From: Bacillota bacterium
GTDB lineage: Bacteria > Bacillota > Clostridia > Acetivibrionales > JANLFN01
Assembly: GCA_023397675.1 (NCBI GenBank)
Contig: JAEWTV010000093.1
Coordinates: 62,001-126,000, forward strand
Length of the DNA stretch: 64,000 nt
Direction of reading: 5' to 3'
The first letter of the stretch is position 1, and each line of letters starts with the position of its first letter. Below the pieces are notes generated by a model. It was not told where the DNA came from. It was given only the letters and a program-made list of their open reading frames with translations, and did not search any database. This document shows positions 17,193 through 26,057 of the stretch, piece after piece. A program made the position numbers and the translations under genes.

Positions 17193-17447
17193 ATGGATAA
17201 GTATTGTCAGAGTTGCGGGATGCCTCTTAATGAGGAAAAGCTGTTAGGTACTGAAAAGGATGGCAGGCCAAGTGAGGATTATTGTATTTACTGCTATGAA
17301 AACGGAAGCTTCAAGCAGCCAAACCTCACCCTTCAGGAAATGATAGAAATATGCATTCCTCATATGGTTGCTAGCGGTATGAAGGAAGAAGAATCAAGAA
17401 GCATGATGAATTCTTTTTTACCGAATTTAAAAAGGTGGAACACATAA
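17193..17447 (+). CDS. Small putative zinc-ribbon protein
   Basis: 84 residues. N-terminal zinc ribbon (CQSCGMPLN ... EDYCIYCYENGSF, residues 5-36), then a helical tail with LTLQEMIEICIPHM. This matches the 'putative zinc ribbon' family found alone or fused to other domains. Function unknown. AAAGGAGG lies ahead of the ATG and a terminator follows. Confidence 0.8.
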   Translation: MDKYCQSCGMPLNEEKLLGTEKDGRPSEDYCIYCYENGSFKQPNLTLQEMIEICIPHMVASGMKEEESRSMMNSFLPNLKRWNT

Positions 17448-17471
17448 GGAGCAAATCTGCTCCTTTTTTTG
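17446..17471 (+). terminator. Terminator
   Basis: Arms aaggagc (17446-17452) / gctcctt (17459-17465) and seven T. Confidence 0.9.
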
Positions 17472-17512
17472 TCCCGAGCTTTATATAAATAAAATATATA
17501 CAGGAGATCAGT

Positions 17513-18142
17513 ATGTCAGTTTTAGATAAGATATCACATTTTCAAAATCGAAGGGATGATATCCCGAATCAGGAGCTTGCAAGAGAGCTTGCGGAAAGTA
17601 ATAATCTTACCGGCATTAGGGAAATTGCTGAAAATCTATTTAACAAAGACAAAAATATAGCTAATGATTGCATAAAAGTATTGTACGAAATTGGATATAT
17701 CTATCCTGAGTTGATATCCGATTTTGCTCTTGATTTTGTTAAATTACTTAAAAGCAGAAATAACAGGATGGTTTGGGGTACAATGATTTCCTTATCATTG
17801 ATAGCTCCAATAAAGGCTGATGTTCTTTTTAATAACCTGGAACCTATTTATTCTGCTATTAAAGAGGGTTCCGTTATTACGGTTGATAATGGTATCAAGG
17901 TTTTAGCCATAATTGCCTCAAAGAATGAGCAATACAATAAAGAAATTTTCCCTTATCTTTTAAATCACCTCAGAACTTGCCGTCCAAAGGAAGTAGCACA
18001 GCATTCTGAAAGTATATTCGTATCGGTTGATTCAGGCAATAAAGAATCTTTTGTGGAAGTTCTGAAACAGAGGGAAATTTCTCTTTCAAGTTCACAGCTC
18101 GTTAGGGTTAAAAAACTTTATAAGAAAGCACTTGTAATATAG
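17513..18142 (+). CDS. HEAT-like helical repeat protein
   Basis: 209 residues, all-helical, soluble. Paired-helix stretches (DCIKVLYEIGYIYPELISDFALDFVKLLKSRN, RMVWGTMISLSLIAP) look like HEAT/ARM repeats; I do not recognise a named family. CAGGAGA precedes the ATG. It is flanked by terminators and so likely monocistronic. Probably a protein-binding scaffold (inference). Confidence 0.6.
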   Translation: MSVLDKISHFQNRRDDIPNQELARELAESNNLTGIREIAENLFNKDKNIANDCIKVLYEIGYIYPELISDFALDFVKLLKSRNNRMVWGTMISLSLIAPIKADVLFNNLEPIYSAIKEGSVITVDNGIKVLAIIASKNEQYNKEIFPYLLNHLRTCRPKEVAQHSESIFVSVDSGNKESFVEVLKQREISLSSSQLVRVKKLYKKALVI

Positions 18143-18157
18143 ATAACTATTCAATAG

Positions 18158-18205
18158 AAAGGGACTGTAAATAAACTCATTTACTAAGTTTTGCGCAGTC
18201 CCTTT
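18158..18205. terminator. Terminator between convergent genes
   Basis: Arms aaagggactg (18158-18167) / cagtcccttt (18196-18205) with a 28-nt loop. It can serve the helical-repeat gene and, in reverse, the metal-binding gene. Confidence 0.65.
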
Positions 18206-18215
18206 TCTGTTTCAT

Positions 18216-18425
18216 TTATTGCAGAACCTCATAACCCATTCCGGTGACTTTTTTCCTTATAGCGGTATCACTTACATTGCTCGGGTTGTAATCAACCTTA
18301 ACAGTCTGTGTTTTCAAGTCAAATTCCACATTGCTTACCCCATTCATGGAGCCAATCCCCTGATGAAGCTTACCCTGACATATGCTGCACGAAAGGGAAG
18401 GCACATTGAATCTTGTCGTTTCCAT
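18216..18425 (-). CDS. HMA-domain heavy-metal binding protein
   Basis: 69 residues, one beta-alpha-beta-beta-alpha-beta HMA domain. The metal loop is SLSCSICQGK (CxxC) rather than the usual GMTCxxC, and SMNGVSNVEFDLKTQTVKVDY plus GMGYEV follow as in CopZ-like chaperones. It likely carries Cu(I) or a similar soft metal in the cytosol. No transporter gene is adjacent. GGAGG precedes the ATG. Confidence 0.85.
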   Translation of the reverse strand: METTRFNVPSLSCSICQGKLHQGIGSMNGVSNVEFDLKTQTVKVDYNPSNVSDTAIRKKVTGMGYEVLQ

Positions 18426-18643
18426 AAGAACCTCCGTATATATAATTTTTTATAAAGTCAGGAAAACTGTATGTATTGCTGCTTTTCCTGATTAGAAACA
18501 ATTTTTTTACTGCAAGCTTAGTATTTGTAATTGAAAAATTTTTAATCAACAAATTAGAGTTTTACAAAAAATGCCCGGTGTGATATCATTTTTTTGGGCC
18601 AAGTTATAAAAGTCTTAAAAAACAAGGCCTGGAGGTGTTTATT

Positions 18644-19351
18644 TTGGAATATCCCAAAGTGTTGGTAATTATTCCGGCATATAACGAAGAAAAAAGTATA
18701 CATGCAGTAATTAAAAAGCTTAAACGTTTAAGTTTTATAGATATTCTGGTGGTTGATGACGGGTCAAAGGATTTGACTGCAAGCGAAGCTTCGCATGAAG
18801 GTGTAATCGTAATACGTCTTCCCTTCAATCTTGGAATTGGCGGTGCTATGCAGACAGGCTACATTTACGCAAGGGACAACGGATATGATATTGCAATACA
18901 GTGTGATGCAGACGGGCAGCACGACCCCCAGTACATTGAAAGCCTTATAAAACCTATTGTAGAAAAACAAAGCGATATGGTCATAGGTTCCCGCTATGTA
19001 GCGCAAACCTCTTATAAGTCCTCCGCTTCAAGGCGTGCAGGTATGATATTCTTTACAAACCTTGTCCGTATTCTTACCGGAAATACTATTAAGGATACCA
19101 CGTCAGGCTTCAGGGCTGTAAACAGAAACATAATAAAGTACTTTGCAGACAGCTATCCGACCGACTACCCTGAGGTTGACGTTCTTGTGAGACTCCATAA
19201 AAAGAAATTCAAGGTAATCGAAGTGCCTGTTGAAATGAAAGAAAGACAAGGAGGCAAATCTTCAATAACACCTATGAAATCATTATATTACATGATAAAG
19301 GTCAGCCTTGCCCTTTTAATCAATTCTCTTCGCTCCGGGGGTATGGTATGA
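18644..19351 (+). CDS. Family 2 glycosyltransferase (DPM1/polyprenyl-phosphate type)
   Basis: 235 residues from TTG 18644, 8 nt after GGAGG; a GTG overlapping the GGAGG is less likely. GT-A fold: PAYNEEKSIHAVIKKL, DILVVDDGSKD, nucleotide-sugar DxD region QCDADGQHDP, and TSGFRAVNR. The protein lacks C-terminal membrane helices. The family makes polyprenyl-phosphate-linked sugars, and the downstream GT39-like enzyme would use such a donor. The stop overlaps the next start by 4 nt. Confidence 0.85.
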   Translation: MEYPKVLVIIPAYNEEKSIHAVIKKLKRLSFIDILVVDDGSKDLTASEASHEGVIVIRLPFNLGIGGAMQTGYIYARDNGYDIAIQCDADGQHDPQYIESLIKPIVEKQSDMVIGSRYVAQTSYKSSASRRAGMIFFTNLVRILTGNTIKDTTSGFRAVNRNIIKYFADSYPTDYPEVDVLVRLHKKKFKVIEVPVEMKERQGGKSSITPMKSLYYMIKVSLALLINSLRSGGMV

Positions 19352-19722
19352 CATTCAGCGTATATCTTTTTTCAATAATTTTCAGTATTGCATTTTTATT
19401 TATAATTATAGAGTTGGTTAGGAAAAACAAACTGTTGGAGAAGTATTCACTTCTGTGGATATTCTTCGGAATAGTCGTGCTACTGCTTTCAAGTACTCCT
19501 ATTTTCATAGAGAAAATAGCTGAAGCACTTGACATTAAATATGCTCCATCTGTTTTATTCCTTTTGGGAATGGTTTATCTCATTGTATATAATTTAAACA
19601 TGACAGTTGTATTTTCAAGCCAAACCCAGAAAATCACAAGGCTTAATCAGGAAATTGCCTTGCTTAAGCAAAGGCTTGAAAACCTTGAAAAAGGCGGTGG
19701 AAGCAGCAATGAAGACCTTTAA
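19348..19722 (+). CDS. DUF2304 membrane protein
   Basis: 124 residues with three membrane helices (about 5-25, 35-52, 68-88) and a charged coiled-coil tail (QTQKITRLNQEIALLKQRLENLEK). DUF2304 proteins are typical partners of DPM1-like GT2 enzymes, and here the genes overlap by ATGA. It may anchor the soluble GT2 at the membrane (inference). Confidence 0.82.
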   Translation: MTFSVYLFSIIFSIAFLFIIIELVRKNKLLEKYSLLWIFFGIVVLLLSSTPIFIEKIAEALDIKYAPSVLFLLGMVYLIVYNLNMTVVFSSQTQKITRLNQEIALLKQRLENLEKGGGSSNEDL

Positions 19723-20914
19723 AATGAAGCTGTTACTATTTGCGCGCGAACACGGCCCTATTATGGCAATACTGGCATTTGCCCTCGGAATGGAAATGTA
19801 TTATATGTACAGCACTCCAAAACCAGAGCTCATTTATGACGCTCACAATTATGACGTAATGGCAAAGCAGTTTCTTGACAAAGGTGTTCTCGGCTATCAG
19901 AGTTCTTCACCAAATGCATTTACTACTCCTGGCTATCCCCTTTTTCTTGCACTTATATATAAAATATTCGGATATTCAAGCGGAAGCCCTCTTGATGTAG
20001 TAAGAATAATTCAGATTTTTATGGCAGTTGCTACAATATGGTTTTTGTACCTTCTGGCAAAATATATAACAAATAAACGTGTTGGCCTTATTGCAGCCTC
20101 TATGTGTTCTGTTTATCTTGTATTTCTCTGGGTACCAACACTCATACTTACAGAAACTCTTTATACCTTCCTGTTTATACTTTACCTGTACCTGCAGATA
20201 AGAGCTATAAAGGAAAAATCCATAATAAGAAACTTTGTAACAGGACTGGTTTTTGCGGCTGCAGTCCTCGTACGTCCAGCTATTGCACCTCTTATTGTTC
20301 TGCCATACATATATTATTACTTTGCCGAGAAAAAGGACAAATGGCTCTTCAAAGGCTTTCTGGCAAACATCGTTGGCTTTGTAATACTTATGATACCGTG
20401 GTGGATAAGAAATATAGTTTCGCTTAAAAAGTTTGTACTTTTTGCAACGCAGGAAGATCCTCTGTTGCGCGGTACATACCCCTATGAAGTGGGCGTCGAA
20501 AACATGCCCCTTACCAATCAGACTAACGAAGCCATAAAACGTATTATAGACGGCTTTACAACACAGCCGCTTCTGTATCTTAAGTGGTATACCCTCGGTA
20601 AATTCGATTACCTGTACTTTAAAATTTTCTATTACGTTGACGACAGCGTTTCAACCTTAAGATGGATACTGCCCCTTCATAACCTTTACGTCTGGTTCGG
20701 ATGGGTCGGTGTTGCTCTTGGAGTTGTAAAGAAAGAAATTCGTCTTATATCTCTGTACATTATATTCATAACACTTATAAGCCTTGTATTCGTAGCTACC
20801 TCAAGATATGCATATCCTGTTATGTATCTGCTTATATTCCTTACAGCATATATTTTTGAAATTCTTTTCAAAAGGCAGAAAGGAACCGGCAGAAAAGCAC
20901 TAGAAAAAAATTAA
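19709..20914 (+). CDS. Membrane glycosyltransferase, GT39/ArnT-like
   Basis: 401 residues from ATG 19709, overlapping the DUF2304 gene by 14 nt, with GGCGGTGG upstream. About ten membrane helices; the first loop has PELIYDAHNYDVMAKQFLDKG with the catalytic-type acidic residues, then FTTPGYPLFLALIYKIFG, and PWWIRN after helix 8 or so. It is a paralogue of the protein at 9651. Likely the lipid-linked sugar-dependent transferase served by the GT2/DUF2304 pair. Confidence 0.78.
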   Translation: MKTFKMKLLLFAREHGPIMAILAFALGMEMYYMYSTPKPELIYDAHNYDVMAKQFLDKGVLGYQSSSPNAFTTPGYPLFLALIYKIFGYSSGSPLDVVRIIQIFMAVATIWFLYLLAKYITNKRVGLIAASMCSVYLVFLWVPTLILTETLYTFLFILYLYLQIRAIKEKSIIRNFVTGLVFAAAVLVRPAIAPLIVLPYIYYYFAEKKDKWLFKGFLANIVGFVILMIPWWIRNIVSLKKFVLFATQEDPLLRGTYPYEVGVENMPLTNQTNEAIKRIIDGFTTQPLLYLKWYTLGKFDYLYFKIFYYVDDSVSTLRWILPLHNLYVWFGWVGVALGVVKKEIRLISLYIIFITLISLVFVATSRYAYPVMYLLIFLTAYIFEILFKRQKGTGRKALEKN

Positions 20915-20936
20915 TCTGCGAATGGGGATTAGTATT

Positions 20937-22547
20937 ATGAATTGGTACGAAGAATTTCTCAATAAATATAAATCAGGTATATCACATGAATTCCTGCTCT
21001 ATTTCAATGTAAGAGACCTTATGGATAACACAAGGTACATTGATCGGTATCTTTATGAAGAGTTCATTAAACAGCGCGGGTTCTCAATCGTAGCTTTTTA
21101 TGACATTTCCCGAGGACTCACCTTCCTTGAGCCGGGAATGGAAACGGAATTCAACCTTATTACCTCAAACGAGGCTGAAAACCTCCTTCATGCAATGCCT
21201 TCAAAGCTGTTCCCATATATAGATATGGCTTTGAAAAGTACCAAAACAGTTCTTTTTATAGATCACACAGAAAAAATAATCCCCTCGGGTGATGTTGGAA
21301 GTATGTCGCTTGAGGAACGAATGGCTCTTATATGGATAAGCGAATGGTCAACCAATTTAAAAATATCAACCGTAGGTTCTACCGTGTTCATGCTTTCGGA
21401 TAATATAGCAGATGTTAACAGGGAGATATTAAAATCCTCCTTCAAGGTTGAGCCTGTGTTTGTCGGACTCCCTAATGAAGCCGAACGTAAAAGTTATATA
21501 GAGTATCTTCTTAAAAACAAAGCTGTCAAGATAGATATAAAGACCGATGAATTCGCAAAACTGTCGTCAGGCCTCAGCCGCAAGTCAATCAATGATATAA
21601 GATTAAGGGCCGAAGCCGAATGTGTTCCTATTTCATTTGATTTCATAAAGGATAAAAAGCATTCGGTGCTTCAGAAAGAATACGGCGATGTCCTGGAATT
21701 CATATACCCAGAAATAGGTTTTAATGATATAGGCGGCATGGACAAAGCAAAGAATTATCTGCTCAAGAACATTGTTAACCCCATTAAAAAGGGTGATTTG
21801 AGACGTGTTCCAATGGGTATCCTCCTGTGCGGTCCTTCCGGAACGGGAAAAACACTTCTGGTGAATGCATTGGCAAAAGCAAGCGGTTTCAACTGTGTAA
21901 AGATAGATATGTCCCGTATACTAGGGCAATATGTAGGTGAAAGTGAAAAGAATTTTAAGAAATGCCTTCTTGGAGCGCAGTCCCAACAGCCCGTAATTGT
22001 CTTTGTTGACGAGATTGACACTACCTTCAGGCGTGGCGAAAGCGGAGACAGCGGAGTAGGAAGAAATATTTTCAGTGAATTTTTACAGTTCACAAGTAAT
22101 ACAAATAATAGAGGAAAAGTTATTTTCATAGCTGCAACCAACAGACCCGATTTACTTGATCCTGCACTGAAAAGGCCGGGAAGGTTTGACAAGAAAATTC
22201 CGGTTCTCATACCTGAAACGGATGAAAGAGCGGATATTTTCAGGATAATGATACAACGCTATGGTTTTGAGACAGATATAAAGGACTTTACGCCTTTTGC
22301 AGAGCAGACCGAGAATTACACCGGCGCTGAAATAGAAACTGTTGTCAGAAAGGCTTATGAAATAGCAAACGATGATAACCAGGAAGGAACAGTTCTTACT
22401 GCGGATATCCTTAATGAAGCAGTTATACGGTGCCGTCCAAGCACCCAGCAGGTTGAATTTATGACCCTGCTTGCCATTAAGGAATGTGATGACAAGGACC
22501 TTTTGCCTGAGAAATACCAGAGTATTCTATCTGAGAACCCAGGCTGA
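20937..22547 (+). CDS. Tandem AAA+ ATPase, first module degenerate
   Basis: 536 residues from ATG 20937 (GGGGAT upstream); an ATG five codons earlier has no ribosome-binding signal. The C-terminal AAA module is complete: GPSGTGKT Walker A (about 299-306), VIVFVDEID Walker B, AATNRPDLLDPALKRPGRFD with sensor 1 and arginine finger, and YTGAEIETVVRKA sensor 2, close to the FtsH/spastin/p97 group. The N-terminal 240 residues look like a second AAA fold that has lost Walker A and keeps only VLFIDHTEKI in the Walker B place. No membrane helix or protease domain. It lies just ahead of pspA. Confidence 0.85.
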   Translation: MNWYEEFLNKYKSGISHEFLLYFNVRDLMDNTRYIDRYLYEEFIKQRGFSIVAFYDISRGLTFLEPGMETEFNLITSNEAENLLHAMPSKLFPYIDMALKSTKTVLFIDHTEKIIPSGDVGSMSLEERMALIWISEWSTNLKISTVGSTVFMLSDNIADVNREILKSSFKVEPVFVGLPNEAERKSYIEYLLKNKAVKIDIKTDEFAKLSSGLSRKSINDIRLRAEAECVPISFDFIKDKKHSVLQKEYGDVLEFIYPEIGFNDIGGMDKAKNYLLKNIVNPIKKGDLRRVPMGILLCGPSGTGKTLLVNALAKASGFNCVKIDMSRILGQYVGESEKNFKKCLLGAQSQQPVIVFVDEIDTTFRRGESGDSGVGRNIFSEFLQFTSNTNNRGKVIFIAATNRPDLLDPALKRPGRFDKKIPVLIPETDERADIFRIMIQRYGFETDIKDFTPFAEQTENYTGAEIETVVRKAYEIANDDNQEGTVLTADILNEAVIRCRPSTQQVEFMTLLAIKECDDKDLLPEKYQSILSENPG

Positions 22548-22692
22548 TAATTAAGGAAATAATTATATTTAAAAATACCAGTTTACAAGGGCTTACGTTT
22601 GTTATAAATTATTCTTGTATGATTTATTAAATAAGTTGTTTAACATTTAAATTAATATATCCCCCGTAAATAATTAAAGGAGGCATTTTAAT

Positions 22693-23421
22693 ATGGGATT
22701 ATTCAGCAGGCTTGGCGTAATGATGAGAGGCTTTTTCGGGGTATTTGTCGGAAACGTTGAATCCAGGAACCCCGATGCATTATTGGAAGATATCAAGAAC
22801 CAGATAGATAAAGCACGAAAAGAAGCAGAACAACAGATAATAGATATTCAGACAAATGCAGAGCTGATAAAGATTGAAATGAAGAATGCAGAAAAAAACC
22901 TTAACGCTGTTAAGGCAAGGGTTGAAGCTGCTCAGAGGCAGGGTGAAAAGGAGCTTCTGGTTGAGCTTCTCATACAGGAGGAAGAGGTTCAGGCAACCTA
23001 TGATACTCATAAACAAACCTATGAGGGAGCAGTTGTAGAGGTTGCAAAGATAAGAGAAGACTACAAGATATTTGAGTCTGAAATGAATGCAAAGGTCAAC
23101 GAGCTCCGCACATTGAAATCGCAGGCAAAGATGGCTAACCTTCGTGAGAATATAAACTCAATGAATGCAAGATATTCATCCAAGGAAAGCAGAATCGGAA
23201 AAGTTAATGAAAGCATGGACAGGGCAAGAGATATTGTCAATACAAAGACAGCCCGCGCCAATGCAGTTGAATCCTTGAACGATACAAATATGGATCTCAA
23301 GCTTAAACGACTTGATATGAATTCCGCAAGAGATAGGGCTAAGGCACGTGCAGAAGCAATGCTCAGTGGAGATCAGGGTTTTGAAGTAAAAGAAAAGATA
23401 GATAATAAGGCTTCCAACTAA
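22693..23421 (+). CDS. pspA: PspA/IM30 family protein
   Basis: 242 residues, almost wholly coiled coil as in PspA/Vipp1/ESCRT-III-like proteins: the N-terminal amphipathic helix GLFSRLGVMMRGFFGVFVGNVE, then PDALLEDIKNQIDKARKEAEQ and long heptads to about 220. PspA binds stressed inner membranes and forms scaffolds. The neighbouring AAA ATPase could remodel it as Vps4 does ESCRT-III (inference from context). AAAGGAGG precedes the ATG; a terminator follows. Confidence 0.9.
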   Translation: MGLFSRLGVMMRGFFGVFVGNVESRNPDALLEDIKNQIDKARKEAEQQIIDIQTNAELIKIEMKNAEKNLNAVKARVEAAQRQGEKELLVELLIQEEEVQATYDTHKQTYEGAVVEVAKIREDYKIFESEMNAKVNELRTLKSQAKMANLRENINSMNARYSSKESRIGKVNESMDRARDIVNTKTARANAVESLNDTNMDLKLKRLDMNSARDRAKARAEAMLSGDQGFEVKEKIDNKASN

Positions 23422-23445
23422 TAACATCTATTTGTGCTTAATTCT

Positions 23446-23474
23446 CGGGCAGTATTTTATACTGCCCGTTTTAT
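23446..23474 (+). terminator. Terminator after pspA
   Basis: Arms cgggcagta (23446-23454) / tactgcccg (23460-23468) then tttta. Confidence 0.85.
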
Positions 23475-23532
23475 GCATATTCCGGAGGATTAATGATTAA
23501 TGTTTGTGAGCTTTTATTGGAGGTAGTTTGAT

Positions 23533-24357
23533 TTGTCAATGAGGTATAAGTTATTTGTCAGTGCACTACTTAAATTAAGAAACATTGGGTTGCTCATTTT
23601 AATGTTAGCTGTATCCGCAATACTCATCGAACCAACAATCCTACCACTGAAAATGGGTCTTTCACCTATACATAATGCGGCGGTAATAGCATTGCCCGCA
23701 AGCTTTGCGGTTTATTTGGGCCTAGTTGCACAATCATTGCTCAGTAAAAACTTTCATGAACAATTCAACCGCAAGCAAAAAATCAAACACATGCAGGATC
23801 TTAATTATACATGCGTCAAGCTGTTCTATGTAGCAAAAAAAAATACAAATCCCCTTTATCAGCAAAAGCTTATGAAAGTAATGGATGACAAAAATGACAT
23901 TCTCAACTCATATCTTAAGGGCGAACAAGGCTTTCTTAAGGAACGTATAGTTGAAAAGTCCCTGAATCTTGTCATATCATACGTAAAGCTGCTTACGAAT
24001 TTCTGTATAAGGAGCAGGGAACTAAGCGAAATAAATTTGAACACCATTGCTTCAAGAATGAATACAAATGCAAGGAAGCTTAGCTTTACACGTGACCCTG
24101 AAACATCATCCGAGCTCAGGAAAGCAATTGATGTTGATGAAAGAATGATTGAAAACCTGAAAGAGGAAAAGGTTGAGCTTGAACGTATAAGTGTAAAGCT
24201 TGATTACATGGAAAGTATGGTAAACATGTTTAAACACCAGATCATATCCAGCATTGAGTCGGAGGATATGCTTGAAAAACTCGAAAGTACTGTTAATGAA
24301 GCCGATGCCCTGGACAATGTTCTTCACGAAAGAAATAAAAATAAATACCGTGCTTAA
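23533..24357 (+). CDS. Membrane protein with cytosolic coiled coil
   Basis: 274 residues from TTG 23533 (GGAGG 9 nt upstream); ATG two codons later is the alternative. Two membrane helices (about 17-35 and 48-66) are followed by a cytosolic helical region and a C-terminal coiled coil (about 195-270, KEEKVELERISVKLDYMESMV...). No family recognised. Following pspA and preceding the DUF342 gene, it may be a membrane partner of that module. Confidence 0.65.
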   Translation: MSMRYKLFVSALLKLRNIGLLILMLAVSAILIEPTILPLKMGLSPIHNAAVIALPASFAVYLGLVAQSLLSKNFHEQFNRKQKIKHMQDLNYTCVKLFYVAKKNTNPLYQQKLMKVMDDKNDILNSYLKGEQGFLKERIVEKSLNLVISYVKLLTNFCIRSRELSEINLNTIASRMNTNARKLSFTRDPETSSELRKAIDVDERMIENLKEEKVELERISVKLDYMESMVNMFKHQIISSIESEDMLEKLESTVNEADALDNVLHERNKNKYRA

Positions 24358-24444
24358 CTTAAATTTAAAGGATTTTTAACATTTTTGTCGAATATTTGGC
24401 TTATATATACCGATCTTTATATACCTTGAAAAGAGGATACATTC

Positions 24445-26037
24445 ATGGATGATTTCGATGTTATATACAAATCAGAATATATTCAAATTATAAAAAAAGA
24501 AGATGGCTTTTATATAGAATCTTTCAGGAACGGTATGAGCATTGAGCAGTTTAACAAGATTCTGAGTGAACACCCGGAAATCAAGATAAGCAGCTTTATG
24601 GCGGTAAAAAACACTCTACTTACTGCTCCAAAGCCACCTGTCCTTTTCGGTGAGATAAAAGACAGGATATCGCTCGAAATCTCTGGTGACGAGCTTAAGG
24701 CTTTCATAACCCTTTGTGTTATGGAGGGTGAATTATTTGGTGACCGAAAGGTTAGCCTTATTAAGGAAATCATACGGCTTCTTAATCAGAGAGGAGTCGT
24801 TTTTGGTATAAAAAATGATGCTCTTTTGAACGGTCTTTGCAATAATAAGCAAATACTTATTGCTGAAGGTATTCCTCCTCAGAATGGCATCGATTCAATT
24901 CTAAAAATGTATGAACTTAAAGATCCCAAGCCTGAGGTAAAGGAAGATGGTAACGTTGATCATTATGAGTTGAATCTTATCAACAAGGTGTCTGATGGTG
25001 ACTGGTTGGGAGAAAGGACTGACCCTACTCCAGGGTTTACCGGTAAAACGGTTAAAGGTCATGATATACCTGCTCTTCCGGGAAAGAACTATCCTTTGAT
25101 GTACGATAAAAACTCGGTAAAGGAAATATACAATAGCGGGATTACAACTCTTGTATCCCTCAGAAACGGTGCAGTGTATTATGAAGGCGACCGTATCTGT
25201 GTGTCCAACCATCTTGAAATAGAAAACAACGTTGATTTTAAAACTGGAAATATAGATTTTGACGGATTCCTAACAATAAAAGGCTCCATTGAGGACAACT
25301 TTTCTGTAATTGCCGACAAGGATATTGAAATTCTCGGTGAATATGGTGCAGGAAGCGTTAAGGAGATTATCAGCAGAAAGGGAAATGTCTTTATACGCGG
25401 AGGAATTGCTGGAAAGAGCAAAGCCGTTATAAAATCAAGCAAAAACATATATACAAAGTTTGTTTCAGATGCAACTATTGAATGCGACCAGTCTGTTCAT
25501 ATCGGTTTTTACTGCCTTAACAGCAATATAACTGCAAAAGAGGTTATTCTTGATTCACCAAAAGGACAAATTATAGGAGGCAACATTCAAGCAGAAATCA
25601 AGGTGATTTCATCAATCATAGGTACTCCCGGTGAGAAAAAAACCGTTATATCTGTAAAGGGCTTTAACAGGAAGTACATGAAACAAAACCTTGAAGAGCT
25701 TATGAATTCAATAGAAAACCTGAAAAACAACCTGACAAAGTGTAAGCAGGAGATGTCCATATATACTTTTACAAGTAAGTTGACTCCTGAGCAGTCAATC
25801 AGGTTTGACCATCTTAAGGACAAGTTCTTTGAGCTAAAGGACCAACTTAAGGAAAGTGAGGACCAGAAAAAGACCCTTGCAAATTACCTTAGAACACACG
25901 GTGAAGGAGAAATTGTGGTCCTTAAAAAGGCTTACCCTGCAACAGTTCTCGAAATAAAGAAATTGATTCAGGAGATAGATAAAATAGTCATAAGCACTAG
26001 CTTTTATTATCAGGATGGGGAGATAAAACAACTATAA
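24445..26037 (+). CDS. FapA/DUF342 family protein
   Basis: 530 residues. N-terminal alpha/beta region (about 1-150), then the DUF342 beta-helix: GDWLGERTDPTPGFTGKTVKGHDIPALPGK, the repeated turns NNVDFKTGNIDFDGFLTIKGSIEDNFSVIA, EILGEYGAGSV and VFIRGGIAGKSKAVI, and a coiled coil near 415-480. These proteins (FapA in Vibrio, Bacillus YlxA-like neighbours) have regulatory or scaffold roles, not firmly known here. Confidence 0.82.
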   Translation: MDDFDVIYKSEYIQIIKKEDGFYIESFRNGMSIEQFNKILSEHPEIKISSFMAVKNTLLTAPKPPVLFGEIKDRISLEISGDELKAFITLCVMEGELFGDRKVSLIKEIIRLLNQRGVVFGIKNDALLNGLCNNKQILIAEGIPPQNGIDSILKMYELKDPKPEVKEDGNVDHYELNLINKVSDGDWLGERTDPTPGFTGKTVKGHDIPALPGKNYPLMYDKNSVKEIYNSGITTLVSLRNGAVYYEGDRICVSNHLEIENNVDFKTGNIDFDGFLTIKGSIEDNFSVIADKDIEILGEYGAGSVKEIISRKGNVFIRGGIAGKSKAVIKSSKNIYTKFVSDATIECDQSVHIGFYCLNSNITAKEVILDSPKGQIIGGNIQAEIKVISSIIGTPGEKKTVISVKGFNRKYMKQNLEELMNSIENLKNNLTKCKQEMSIYTFTSKLTPEQSIRFDHLKDKFFELKDQLKESEDQKKTLANYLRTHGEGEIVVLKKAYPATVLEIKKLIQEIDKIVISTSFYYQDGEIKQL

Positions 26038-26057
26038 TCTTAATTCAGGAGAATGCT

